A DNA stretch of 64,000 bases from an uncultured Flavobacteriaceae bacterium (GTDB lineage Bacteria; Bacteroidota; Bacteroidia; Flavobacteriales; Flavobacteriaceae), in the NCBI GenBank assembly GCA_943789365.1, contig CALSTV010000001.1:434001-498000 (forward strand), in the 5' to 3' direction. The notes beneath the pieces were generated by a model. It saw only the letters and a program-made list of their open reading frames with translations, had not been told where the DNA came from and did no database searches. Below are positions 17,452 to 27,937 of the stretch, in pieces (the stretch's first letter is position 1; each line of letters begins with the position of its first letter). The position numbers and the translations under genes were made by a program.

Positions 17452-17634
17452 TTAATTATTTATATAACGATATAGCCTTAATATAAAAGACAGTAATCCT
17501 ATTAAAACTATTAGTAACCAATATTTTTTCAAACCTTTAGTCTGCTCATAATCTGAAAATTTAATTGCTATACCACCTGCTACACCTACTAAGGGCACTA
17601 TCAAGTTAAAAAAGTCTTTAATCTCCATTGTCAA
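17452..17634 (-). CDS. Small membrane protein, candidate RHS immunity protein
   Basis: Only 60 residues with two predicted transmembrane helices (FFNLIVPLVGVAGGIAIKF and YWLLIVLIGLLSFILRLY). The start lies 2 nt after the stop of another small membrane protein gene and both directly follow the RHS gene. Small multi-helix membrane proteins are typical immunity factors against membrane-acting toxins. Function is inferred only from position and topology. Confidence 0.5.
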   Translation of the reverse strand: MTMEIKDFFNLIVPLVGVAGGIAIKFSDYEQTKGLKKYWLLIVLIGLLSFILRLYRYINN

Positions 17635-17636
17635 AA

Positions 17637-17852
17637 TTAATTAAATGATTTAGATAAATATACAATTGATATTAACGTTAACCCAAATATCACACCTATT
17701 ATTTTAACGGCTATATAATTATCATGTGCCGTAAATCTATCTGTACCGTTGTGCCTTTTATTATATTCTTTTTTTTTCCGTTTCCAACTTAAATAATAAC
17801 GATAAGTTAGAAAGGAAAAAAATCCACTAATTATACTCACAAAAACATTCAT
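17637..17852 (-). CDS. Small membrane protein, candidate RHS immunity protein
   Basis: The 71-residue product has two predicted transmembrane helices (residues 2-20 and 49-66) separated by a basic hydrophilic loop (SWKRKKKEYNKRHNG). It begins 24 nt after the RHS stop. As with its 60-residue neighbour, the position immediately after a toxin-bearing tip suggests immunity. I do not recognise the family. Confidence 0.5.
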   Translation of the reverse strand: MNVFVSIISGFFSFLTYRYYLSWKRKKKEYNKRHNGTDRFTAHDNYIAVKIIGVIFGLTLISIVYLSKSFN

Positions 17853-17876
17853 ATGAAAAAATAAAAAACAAATATA

Positions 17877-20800
17877 CTAATAGGTTGCATCAATAGGAAT
17901 AAACTCAGGCTTGATATTTTCGTTCTCAATAGGTTCTGGCACTGGTGCTGGCTCTGGAGTAGCATTTTCAGTATCATTCACCTCAATTTCTATTGATGGT
18001 AATAATAATGATGCGGCGTCAACATCTGGTGCATTACCAGGAACTATTGCATCAACCCCTATGTTAACCAACCCATTAACAACAATTTCAGCAGCAGTTT
18101 CAACAGCATCTCCTGTATCTCCTGCAATAAAACTAACAGCAGCCTCAAGCCCTTCTCCTAATAAACTAACTCCTGCTCCAACTGCTGCCCCTGAAACTCC
18201 AACGCTAGCTACAGCAATACCTTCAGGCGCTCCCAATCCAGTCGCTGCAATAGCAGCACCTGTTACAGCTGTTACCGCACCTGCATCCTCAATAGCACCT
18301 CCAACGTTTTGGACAACATTTACTCCAGTATCAATAACTTCTCGGTTTTCTTGAACAAAACTTCTCACGGAAGAACCAACTGAATTAACTGCTGATTTCA
18401 CATAATTAGTAACAGTTGTTGGCCAACCTGGAAAAGGCATCATCCCATCAGGATCAATAAAATATATTGGATTATCAAATGCAAAATTATAAGGAGAGTG
18501 TCTTCTCATCATTTCAGCAAGAGGATCTAAATTCATCCACCTACCCAAAGCAGGGTCATAATTACGAGCAGTAACATCATACCAATCCAAATCCAATTCT
18601 TCTTGGTATTCTTTGCCACCAAATTTATATTTCTGCGCAGTACTATTCCCACTAGCACTCACAATATTATTATACCCTTTATGTTTAAGTCCAAAAGGAT
18701 AATAGTTCGATTCCTCTATAAGTTCCAAACTTTTCTTAATAAGCGCAACGTCATATATCGTATAATGCGTTGCTATGCCATCATCTGTGGAGGCTCCTTT
18801 GTAAAACTTAATACCAAGCCCGTTTACGCCATCGGGTACGGTATATTCGAAACTACTGTTTCCATTTTCTAGAAAAGCAATATGATCGCCACCCACATAT
18901 ACATTATTGGTATAATGAATGATAGCTAACCCTACCAAAGCTGTACTTCCTTTGTCTATAGTTGTATGAATTTCCAATTGATCACCGCCTGAAAAGCTTG
19001 TTGACAGTCTTTTCTTTGCACCGCCCCATTTAGCTGCAATAGACACTTCCAAAGCACCGCCTTCCTGAATGATAGTTGCGCTTTCTGGATACCATACTTC
19101 TGAATTGTCAAAAGTATCTTGCAATGCCATGGAGCTTTCTCCCATATAACTCAGACGTACATTGCCCAAATGGTCTTTGTATTGGTAAACGTATTCATAC
19201 GCTGGGATTGCTTCGCTATCGCTCGCAATGACGGGCTGTACATAGCCCTCAGGGGTATTAAAAAACTGCAATATACCTTCTTTGTACACATAGTTTCCTG
19301 CGTATTGGGTAGTTGTGCTATGTCCGTTTTCGTTGACCACTTTTGCGAGTTTTATGCCTGTTGCATCGTAAATATAGGAAATATTGTTGCTTCCAAACGA
19401 AACTTGTATAGGCAAGTTTAAATGATTGTAAGCAATGGTAGTGATGCCCTTGTTTTTGTCTTCGGTCATATTGCCGTTCAGGTCATACGAATAGTCATCG
19501 CCTACGGTATTGCCATCTTTAAATCCTGTTATTGTCGAACCGTGCTCATAAACATTTAAAAGTTTGTTTCCAGCATCATATGAGTAGGACAATTCGTCCA
19601 TAGAGCCAAAATTTTCGGCATTCGTGTCTAAATGACCTCCTCGAAGAATTTCAAGAATATTCCCATTCTTATCATGTAGAGCATATTCTAAATTGTAGTT
19701 TCCGGTATTATCAAGCGCATAAGTAAGCCTATTAAGAGCATCATAATAATAATGGTAACTTTTTTTTCTGCTATCCACGTTCAACGTATTCCAAGTGGTT
19801 TGACTTATATTTCCATTATACAACCCCGTTCCCGATGTTGGGTTGTTATAGGCCAAACTAAAGTTGAACAAATCATTGTCTGTATTTGTGTCTTCGTTTA
19901 TGTTTTTTAGCCAACCACGTATGTTGTATGTATAATCAACGGTTTGCAAACCTGCTGAATTTTCTAGCTCAAGGCTGCCACCGCTCCACCCACTTTTTTG
20001 CTTTGTAGCTGTCCCAGTTCGTCATAGCTGTTTAGGCTGATCAATTCTTTGGTTACAGCACTGCTGCTTTCTGTTGTGCTACTAATTTTGGCGTGAAAGC
20101 CTGGTGTTCCAGTAAAGCCAGGTTTGAGTATAATGGAACGTGTGGCCGTAACGGGTTGGTCAGTATGGCTAGTTCCGTCCAATTCAAGGTTTTCGGGAAC
20201 TGCGTTTAAAAGGCTCGTTTCTGAGTCGGCAATGGCTTGGGTATGGCTGAGTGCTCTGCCGCTGTGGTCATAGGTAAATTCGTCTTGCACCACAATGTTG
20301 TCTTGCCCTGTTTTGGAATGCATACTAATGCTTTGGTCTACTTTCCCAACAAAGTCGAGTTGGGTTTTTACAATATCGGTGGTTTGCAGATAGGCATTAT
20401 GGCTGGCAGTCCATATGGGACGTTCCTTTTCGTCATAGGCGGTGATTGTCGTAATCCACCCTTCGAGAGCCTCAGGGCTTGGGTTCAGAACTTTTATTTT
20501 AGAGCCCGTAGCCAGGGTTTTGGTACGGGTGGTTATGGGTTGGTCTAAGACGGAGGTAGGCAAGGTCAAGCCGGCGGTATCAAAATGGTAATCGTCAAAA
20601 TAATTGATGGTGAGGCATTTCGATATTGCTTTCCTGGAAAACTTTGGTTGCTATAATAGCTGTTGTCATAGCCGCTTCCTGTAGTCACCTTTGCTTTCGT
20701 ACAGATTGGGAATTGGGTCGTTTGCTGCCAAGTGTATAAAACGCATCGAGGATACGCCTTGCATCTGGGATTGATCTTGAGCGCTGTCATGTGTAAAGAT

Positions 20801-22744
20801 TCCTGTGTTAACAATCCGACCAAACATATCATATTTGGTAAATAACCACTTATTAGTACGTCTTAGGTTTCCGTCCTGCGTCAATACGGGGCGGTCTAAT
20901 TTGTCATAAACAATATATTCTCGGGCCTTACCAGGGATTTGTTTTTCTATAAGTCGGTGATGTCGATCGTATTGGTATTGATAACAGAGCTCACTTAGCT
21001 CAGTACTAGATACTCCGTCAGATGTGTTTACCAAAGGAGGAATTACAAAAGTAAGGTTGCCAAAATCGTCATAGATATAATAGGTGTCGTGAGGAGCAGA
21101 TGTGGTTGATGAAAAATTGTCTCTGTCTGTTGCATCCGCAAAAGATCTTTTGAGTACCACACGGTCTTGTTTGTCCGTAAATTCTTCCGTCGTATGTTTG
21201 ACTCCTTCTGAAATCTTCCAGTTTTCATCTTTAGTTATAACCTTGAACAATTGCCCGCTCTCGTAATATCCTTTGTCATTTAGAATGGGAACGAAATTGG
21301 CATCTATGGTTACCCCATACATTCGGACATTGTCGTTTTCAAAACTCGTTGGGTTGTTAGGGTCATGACTGTTTGTTTGATATTCAAATTTGATCGTGTG
21401 TTCTCCACCTATTTTCCAATCTTCACCAGGGGCGGCTTGTTCAACAATTCTGTTTAAAGGAGAGTTTTCATATGTTTTTTCGGAGTATGGATTGGCTTCA
21501 ACGCCTTCTGCCAAATCATTTGTGTATTGAAAAGTATAATAGTCTTTTGTGTCAGAGCCAGGATTATTCCCTCTGTACGATCCATAATTGTTCAAACTTC
21601 CATAGTTGTTAGTAGGTATATATGGAAGCCATTCTTTAGTTTGCCTGCCATAGGCGTCATATTCTATGTGAGTAATTATGTCTTGTCCAGTCGCACTTTG
21701 CTGCCAGTTGACGGTTTGAACAGGTCGTCCCAATCCATCGAGATATGTAGTATTTTTATTTACATCACTCTTATCGGTAAGAGATTCAGCATCGGAGGTT
21801 TTAACAAGTGGAATTATTTGGGTAATACTATTTGCATCAATATGTAATTTGGAATTTTTAGATAATGTGATAGGGGTTCTAGTTGGGCTAACACATCCGG
21901 TGATTGGGTTTCTTGCTTGGGCAAAATAGGTCCCAGATAAATTGGTAGAAAAAACAGTATTGTTACTTTCTAACAATTCTCCATCAATTGCTTCGTTGTA
22001 CCAATCTATAGTTTCTCCAGAGTTGACTGTTGCTGAAAGAGAAGGAACAAACTCACCGGAGAAGTAGCTTTGGTCTTGCCCCACTGGTGGGCTGGGTATT
22101 GAAATTTCATTTATTGTAAATATGGTTTCTTCAGAAATCATATCATTCGTAATGTCCTTTGCCCTTATGCTGTATGTGTTAGGAGATAAATTTGAAAAGA
22201 CGGGACTAGATTGATAGCTTATTCCATCGATACTGTATTCGTATTTAGAACCCACAGGGGTTGTTATTGTGACTTCTCCAACTAAGGAAGGGCATGTAGC
22301 TTGGGATATATTGAGTTGTGGTATTTCTGGGCCTTCAAAATCAATTGTTGTGGTGATAGCCATATTAAACAGCTCTCCTTGATTGTTCTCTAATACAGCA
22401 ACTAATGAACCGATATGCCCGTAATCCCATTGAATCTTAACTTTACAAATTTGTTGTGATTTCTCAAAATAAGAATAGTAATCACCATTTAAGAAATCGG
22501 TATTTTCTGCTGTGGGATCATCAATAAATATTCCGTATTCTAATTCGTAGGAAACATGGTATTGACTAGCAATGCCGGGTAAAGAATTATCGTATATTTC
22601 ATATTCATATGTTGTGTTTGTTTGTAAATTTTCCTTTGGTCCTTGTAGTGTGAAATTACCATCTGTGTCTTGTTGAGAAAATAATAAGTTTACATTTAAT
22701 AGAAATGCGAATAGGAAAATTAATTGATTTAATGTTTTATTCAT
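17877..22744 (-). pseudogene. DUF6443/RHS repeat protein gene, broken by frameshifts, with Ala/Gly-rich tip
   Basis: Three in-line pieces (22744-20666, 20569-19964, 19949-17877) make one RHS protein of about 1620 residues: signal peptide, a gene-specific N-terminus, the DUF6443 segment (YLDGLGRPVQTVNWQQSATG), YD repeats, and the C-terminal RHS core ([13 protein letters not shown] to [14 protein letters not shown] and FIDPDGM). The tip after this core is Ala/Gly-rich and hydrophobic ([18 protein letters not shown]), suggesting membrane insertion. Three single-base insertions lie within about 72 nt (near 20686, 20631 and 20614). Removing them restores the conserved reading KGTTGSGYDNSYYSNQSFPG then SNIEMLTINYFDDY. 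A fourth frame change lies near 19965-19985. Sequencing error cannot be excluded. RHS proteins build a hollow shell that encloses a toxin tip, and this one would be exported. Confidence 0.85.
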
Positions 22745-22891
22745 AGCTGTTAACTTTTAGAGCCTTTACAATATCTTATTTCTGTTATGTAGGGATTGAG
22801 TAATCAAATTACCCTCAGTCTTTAGGATGTGTTTTTTATTCTTCTTGTATAAGTTTGAAAAGAAAAAATAGTATATGAGATTACTACATTT

Positions 22892-25800
22892 CTATTGTCC
22901 TTTATAATGATATTTGTTCTTTATTAGAACATTGTTGTCGTTGTCTCTACTTTCTATTAATCTACCTAACTCATCAAAATTGAAAAAAGTTTTTTGCCCA
23001 TTTTGGTTGGAAGACTCCTGAATTCCTACCCCTTGTTTATATTTATATGATTTAATATGAGTATTTGAAAGATTGGGGTTTTGCCTTATGGAACTAATTG
23101 CAAGATCTATAGCATTAGTATCTATGGTGTTTTTCACGTCTTCAATAAAAGTTACACCTAAATACTGAATTAGGTTTTGATGGCTGATTCCTACAATCTC
23201 TATAATCGGATGTTGATTATTATAAGACCACACGTATGAAATTGGAATATCATTTGCTTTTCTGTATTCCACCAATCTTTCTGCATAATATGTATACGAT
23301 ACTTCTCCTTGATAACTCGTATCCGTAATAATTTCATGTCCAGAAAGATCTTCAGTTACTCGGATTTTTGTGAACAACGACGTTTCTGTAGGTTTCGAAA
23401 ATGGTACCTCACTTACTTTTGAAAGTTCAATTTTATTGTTGTTATCTACATACTCATAAAGAATAGCACCAACAAGTTTTTCTTCTCCCCAAGTTGTATC
23501 ACTCGTTTTATATGAAATATATTTGAGCGTTTCAAGTGGCTTAATAATATTTTGATCTTGCATTTTAGAGACCGTTTGCATTCTGTTTCCAGCTGTTGTA
23601 AAAGCTGACGAAATACAGTCGTTAAAAATTGAGTAGGCATCAATGATATCATTACGTTTTTGTCGAAAGTTACTATTGTATAAGGATGGATTATCACAGA
23701 TATAGATATTGTTTATTAAATAGGATGCTCCAATTTGTGAGAGGGTATTCGATAGATTTTCATCACAAGTTTCAAACCTAATATCAGTAGAGTATGTAGT
23801 TCTAGTAATTATTTTATTGCCCGCACTATCATAGTTTACGCTTTCAGATGGGTAATTATGATAATTACTTTCTGACGCAGATTCTGTTTTAGTTGTTACG
23901 TTTCCAGATTCGAAATAGAAGGTTTTTTCGGTTTGTTCTTTTGTGATCCAGTTGTTGTAAATAGAGTATGAGCAGAAAACAGGAAATAAATCGACCGTAT
24001 ATCCTGTGTCGCAACCAATATTGCCCAAATCTATAATCCATCCATGACTGGTGTCTTTGTTATTTATCGCCTCTTCAAAATTAGTTTCGTACGTGTTTGC
24101 AATACGATAAACTTTATTTCCTTCATTGTCAAACCCCTCTTCAGTATCCACAGTACCGTTCATTGCATCATAAATTACTTCTCCTTCTGGAAAGCCTGGT
24201 TCTATCCAATAGTTTTGTTCACCAATATTAAAAGTGGTTGTTACTCGGCCATTTCCTTCTTTTATGGTACTAACTTCTGGGTATGCTACGTAATTTCCAA
24301 TAAAATTGGAAAGCCCCTGAAAAGGAAAAGATTGAATCATCCCTGGAGTTTTTCCATTAAGGCATACCAATTGTTGAGCATCTTTTACATAGATGTTTGC
24401 ATAATAGAAAGGGTAATATCCAATTCTGGTGGGGTATGCGTATTCGTACCGAGTAGTTTGAGAATGTTTTTCTCCTCGACTATTAGAGCTCCTTATTCTT
24501 ATTCCACCTTCTGTAATTCCATTACTTTCATATTCGAAATCAGTCTTACCTCCGGTTGGATAAGTAATTTGTTCTAGAATAAAAGATTTCGCTTCTGGCC
24601 ATGAATGACTTCTGTCTCCTAATTTATTATATAATGTACAGCCTTGCAAGCTTTCTAGTTTGGGAAGAAGGGTGTTGTTGTTGTTCTTTCCATTATATAA
24701 TCCATTTAAATCTTCAGCAAAAGTTAATCGTCTTGGTAAATTTATTTCTTCAAAATATTTAAAGGTATATGGCTCTTTTTCTATATCCCCATTATATTCT
24801 TTTACGGCATCTAACCTAAGTCGTTTTGTGTCAAATGTACTTCCGTTATAAAAGGCTTGATGTTTAGTATCCGGACTGCCGTCAGTAGAGCAGTTAAAAT
24901 AGCTAGTTTCGAAACTAATTGTTTTTAGTAATTCACTGTTGTTTTTAATTGAAATCCTATCTAATACCTTGGCACCATTTACGTCTAGTCTACCGGCATA
25001 TGAATGAAATTCAATCTGGTAATTATTACTTTCAATACTGCTTAGCACGTAACCATCGACATAATTTTTTACAAAATATCTCGTATAATAATAGCCTAAA
25101 TCACAGAGATCCGCCCACGATTTTGATTCGGATGACTTCTCAACATACTCTATTTTATTTGAGGTGTAATTAAAGTTTATATAGTCCTCGCCAGAAGGTG
25201 ATTCTATTCTTGTTAAAAACCAAGATATTTTTTTTTCAAGGCTTTTAGTATTCATGCTAAAACCATTAAAAGGGCTGTCGTCAAGTACTTCTGTTTGGTG
25301 CATTTCATTTGCGTTTTCACCAAAATAATACCTGATTCCATTCTCGTCGGTAATTATAAACTCCATACCGTAATTTTGCACTTCTATTGAGAGGTCATTT
25401 TTTGGGAATAAATGAACATTACCATATCTGTCAAAAACGAATTTACCATTTCTGCCTGCAAATGAATATGAAAATTCGTCGGGTTCTCTGTCATATCGTC
25501 CCTCAACAATATCGAGTTCAACGTTGGGGTCAGAAACAGAGCAAGTTGTACCGCTGTTTGGGGCCGAAGGAATGTTTACTGCTAATGGATTCCAATAGTA
25601 ACTACCGTAAAAGTAGCTGTATGAATCTTTTAAGTCGTCTCCTCCATTTATGTTTCTGGTAATCATACCACCTACATTTAGATTCCATCCTAGACCTACC
25701 CATGTTGCCTTTTGTCCAACGCGTATTCCACCGGCATGATAGCTCAAAGAAATATTTTCTTTAAGGCTGCCTTCAGAGAATGAAAATAATGGGATGCTTA

Positions 25801-25951
25801 TTTCAGGAGTCCCTGTAAAAAGAGAAACAGGATGGTCTCCGTATTTTTTAAACGACGCTGCTTCGGGTGAATGAAAGGTGAGTCTTTCTACCTCTTGCGA
25901 ATATATATTTAGGGAAAACAGATATAAACTTATAATTAGCAAATTCTTCAT
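22892..25951 (-). CDS. Large secreted YD/RHS-associated shell protein
   Basis: The 1019-residue protein has a signal peptide (MKNLLIISLYLFSLNIYSQ) and a start region ERLTFHSPEAASFKKYGDHPVSLFTGTPEISIPLFSF, which in my experience begins the large proteins encoded directly before DUF6443 RHS genes in Bacteroidota. It includes FVFDRYGNVHLFPKNDL, LSYHAGGIRVGQKATWVGLGWNLNVGGMI-type SpvB/TcB-like segments (seen in pieces), and near the C-terminus FNFDELGRLIESRDNDN, a YD repeat. The gene is intact. It precedes the RHS gene by 147 nt on the same strand and probably forms a two-protein system with it. No sorting domain of the T9SS type is visible at the C-terminus. Confidence 0.78.
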   Translation of the reverse strand: MKNLLIISLYLFSLNIYSQEVERLTFHSPEAASFKKYGDHPVSLFTGTPEISIPLFSFSEGSLKENISLSYHAGGIRVGQKATWVGLGWNLNVGGMITRNINGGDDLKDSYSYFYGSYYWNPLAVNIPSAPNSGTTCSVSDPNVELDIVEGRYDREPDEFSYSFAGRNGKFVFDRYGNVHLFPKNDLSIEVQNYGMEFIITDENGIRYYFGENANEMHQTEVLDDSPFNGFSMNTKSLEKKISWFLTRIESPSGEDYINFNYTSNKIEYVEKSSESKSWADLCDLGYYYTRYFVKNYVDGYVLSSIESNNYQIEFHSYAGRLDVNGAKVLDRISIKNNSELLKTISFETSYFNCSTDGSPDTKHQAFYNGSTFDTKRLRLDAVKEYNGDIEKEPYTFKYFEEINLPRRLTFAEDLNGLYNGKNNNNTLLPKLESLQGCTLYNKLGDRSHSWPEAKSFILEQITYPTGGKTDFEYESNGITEGGIRIRSSNSRGEKHSQTTRYEYAYPTRIGYYPFYYANIYVKDAQQLVCLNGKTPGMIQSFPFQGLSNFIGNYVAYPEVSTIKEGNGRVTTTFNIGEQNYWIEPGFPEGEVIYDAMNGTVDTEEGFDNEGNKVYRIANTYETNFEEAINNKDTSHGWIIDLGNIGCDTGYTVDLFPVFCSYSIYNNWITKEQTEKTFYFESGNVTTKTESASESNYHNYPSESVNYDSAGNKIITRTTYSTDIRFETCDENLSNTLSQIGASYLINNIYICDNPSLYNSNFRQKRNDIIDAYSIFNDCISSAFTTAGNRMQTVSKMQDQNIIKPLETLKYISYKTSDTTWGEEKLVGAILYEYVDNNNKIELSKVSEVPFSKPTETSLFTKIRVTEDLSGHEIITDTSYQGEVSYTYYAERLVEYRKANDIPISYVWSYNNQHPIIEIVGISHQNLIQYLGVTFIEDVKNTIDTNAIDLAISSIRQNPNLSNTHIKSYKYKQGVGIQESSNQNGQKTFFNFDELGRLIESRDNDNNVLIKNKYHYKGQ

Positions 25952-26175
25952 GTTAATTTATTTGTTTAGATTTCTTTGCTCCTACTCAATGGTGTGCAAA
26001 GTCAATTCTTCGATTTTCGAAAGGGGCTTTATATAGTTAGCAAACCTAAACATAGGTTAAGTTATATGCGAGAATATTTTCGGTTTTAAACTTGTCATAA
26101 CAAATGAGAAGTCCAAAAAACTCCGAAAAGCATGGGGTTTTTAGGGGGGAGTGAAGAAGCCTGCCCGCCTGCGGA

Positions 26176-26209
26176 AGGTGAGATGGTGAAAGGGTGAGAT
26201 GGTGAAGTG
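26176..26209. repeat. Octanucleotide tandem repeat
   Basis: Four consecutive 8-bp units: GGTGAGAT, GGTGAAAG, GGTGAGAT, GGTGAAGT, then GG. Confidence 0.75.
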
Positions 26210-26231
26210 GTTTCCTTTGTGTCCTAATAAA

Positions 26232-26264
26232 AAAACCTAACAAGTATATGCCTTGTTAGGTTTT
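26232..26264. terminator. Bidirectional-type hairpin
   Basis: Perfect 13-base arms AAAACCTAACAAG (26232-26244) and CTTGTTAGGTTTT (26252-26264) around a 7-nt loop, with A-rich and T-rich flanks. No gene end lies close by: the nearest minus-strand stop is RhaT at 26739. Confidence 0.7.
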
Positions 26265-26700
26265 ATATGGGGTGCTATTTTGTCAAGAAAGCAGATGGGT
26301 GACCACTCAAAAGTTTTAAACTTTAGGGGGGCTACGTTTAAAAGACCTGAATCCAATCACTTTAGAAAGGTGCCAATTTTTAAGCCGCAAACACACACAT
26401 AGTTTTATATATAAACAAACATAATCATAAACAAGATTCGAGAATAGCGCTTTTTTGACAATCAAAATCGCTGTATTTACTGAGCAAAACACAACTGTTT
26501 TCTAGACAGTCTTTAACTGCAAAAAATGACGAATTTGCTATATTAAGACCCAAACTTTTATAAATAAAAAGGAAAATGCCATTGTGGATTGGCTTAGGGA
26601 ACGTTGAAAAACCCCATAAAAAATCCCCTGAAACACTTCAATTCAAAAGACCACATCGAGATGAGGTATTTGAAAATTAAAGTATTTAAGAGGATACATC

Positions 26701-26722
26701 GCTCCGAACACGTGTTCGGAGC
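26701..26722. promoter_or_regulatory. 22-bp perfect palindrome downstream of rhaT
   Basis: A loop-less perfect palindrome with core CCGAACACGTGTTCGG ends 17 nt beyond the RhaT stop codon. There is no U-tract, so it may be either a transcript-end hairpin or a protein-binding site. Confidence 0.5.
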
Positions 26723-26738
26723 TCATTTATTCTTTTAT

Positions 26739-27764
26739 CTAGGCTGCGGTATTTGAATATCCAAGTACAACACTTGCCAGCACCAATACCACCAAACCAA
26801 TTAACAAAAGATTGAAAGGCTTTTTAGCATTGTTCCACTCTCCGGCTCTGTAGGCCCAAAAGTTACTCACAATTAAAGAGAGTCCTAAAAGCATTGGCCA
26901 ACCAATCACACCACCAATGGGTCCTATTAAGGCAGCACCTTGTCCGTATACACCCAAAGCACCAAACCAACAGATACTGGCTACAATAGCTCCTTTATAG
27001 GCTTTTGAAGAACCTGCAACGCTGAACGAGTTCCAAGATTTGTTTTTAAACAGTAAAAACACCGCATAACCGGCATTCATAATATAGGCACCAAAAAGTA
27101 CCACTACCCATGCCGCAAGACTTGCATTTCTATCAATTGCTCCCAATTCCTCAGCTAGTTTCGCAATTGGTGTAGCTTGCACGAATCCTACATTTAACAA
27201 GGCAGACAATACACCACAAGCAACAGCTATCGAGATTCCTTTTACGATGTTGGATTGCTCTCCAGACGCATCTGCACTTATTTTATCTTTATCGATGCCG
27301 GCCTTTGCAGTAATCGCAACCCCTACCAAGGTAATTACCAATCCTAAGATAACATAAGGAAACTGAGGCGTTGTAGTTGCATTTTCCATTTGTAACAATG
27401 GAATGAGGGCTCCTACAGAACCTGCCAATCCCATAACAATCCCCATGGTTAAAGACAAACCGATATAAGGCACACTCACACCAAACAATATTCCTCCAAT
27501 TCCCCAAAGGAATCCAAAGAGCATAGCCATAAATACAACCCCTTGCATCGTCGGGTCTGAAAATGATGTGCTCAATACCTCAGATAAATTAGGCACCGCT
27601 ATAAATGCCCACACCAGCGGAATAATAATCATAGCAATCGTTACGTGGACTAGCCACCAAGATTCCCATTTTAAGGGCGCCATATATTTCATCCCGAGTC
27701 CAAAGGATCCCTGAAACACACTGGCAAAAATAATTAGTAAAAAAGGTAAAAACATTGATTCCAT
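26739..27764 (-). CDS. RhaT-family sugar:proton symporter
   Basis: The 341-residue protein has about ten hydrophobic helices and family-like segments: FQGSFGLGMKYMAPLKWESWW near the start, GFLWGIGGILFGVSVPYIGLS, and CWFGALGVYGQGAALIGPIGGVIGWPML (seen in pieces). RhaT imports L-rhamnose with protons across the inner membrane. It is the last gene of a four-gene cluster (Dabb protein, enolase-superfamily dehydratase, aldehyde dehydrogenase, transporter) on the same strand, so it probably imports rhamnose, fucose or a related deoxysugar or its acid. The 173-nt gap to the aldehyde dehydrogenase is filled by a heptanucleotide repeat. Confidence 0.85.
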   Translation of the reverse strand: MESMFLPFLLIIFASVFQGSFGLGMKYMAPLKWESWWLVHVTIAMIIIPLVWAFIAVPNLSEVLSTSFSDPTMQGVVFMAMLFGFLWGIGGILFGVSVPYIGLSLTMGIVMGLAGSVGALIPLLQMENATTTPQFPYVILGLVITLVGVAITAKAGIDKDKISADASGEQSNIVKGISIAVACGVLSALLNVGFVQATPIAKLAEELGAIDRNASLAAWVVVLFGAYIMNAGYAVFLLFKNKSWNSFSVAGSSKAYKGAIVASICWFGALGVYGQGAALIGPIGGVIGWPMLLGLSLIVSNFWAYRAGEWNNAKKPFNLLLIGLVVLVLASVVLGYSNTAA

Positions 27765-27801
27765 AAGTTTAGTTCGTTTTTAGTTGTTAATTTTAATTTT
27801 T

Positions 27802-27920
27802 AGCCTATAGCCGACAGCTGAAAGCTGAAAGCTAGAAGCTGAAAGCCAATAGCCGGAAGCTGAAAGCCAATAGCCGACAGCCGGAAGCCGCAAGCCGCAA
27901 GCTGAAAACCAATAGCCATT
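27802..27920. repeat. Seventeen-unit degenerate heptanucleotide repeat
   Basis: In strict 7-bp register the sequence reads AGCCTAT, AGCCGAC, AGCTGAA, AGCTGAA, AGCTAGA, AGCTGAA, AGCCAAT, AGCCGGA, and so on to AGCCATT. Sixteen of seventeen units begin AGCC or AGCT. It fills most of the spacer between the aldehyde dehydrogenase and rhaT genes. Confidence 0.85.
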
Positions 27921-27937
27921 ATTCGCTAGTTTTTATT

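Larger units (their letters stand above)
25952..26738. other. 787-nt spacer with repeats and hairpins, no gene seen
   Basis: It holds four 8-bp units of GGTGAGAT/GGTGAAAG type (26176-26207), a hairpin at 26232-26264 and a 22-bp palindrome at 26701-26722. A 65-codon reverse ORF at 26046-26243 runs through the repeats and is not convincing. No further gene was found. Confidence 0.6.

Noticed and set aside
17911-18354. Plus-strand ORF of 147 residues rich in Ala, Thr, Pro and Ser
   Set aside because: It is the antisense of the Ala/Gly-rich RHS tip; the composition is explained by reverse reading of that low-complexity segment.
26046-26243. 65-residue reverse ORF in the large spacer
   Set aside because: It runs across the octanucleotide repeat and a hairpin and has no recognisable protein pattern.
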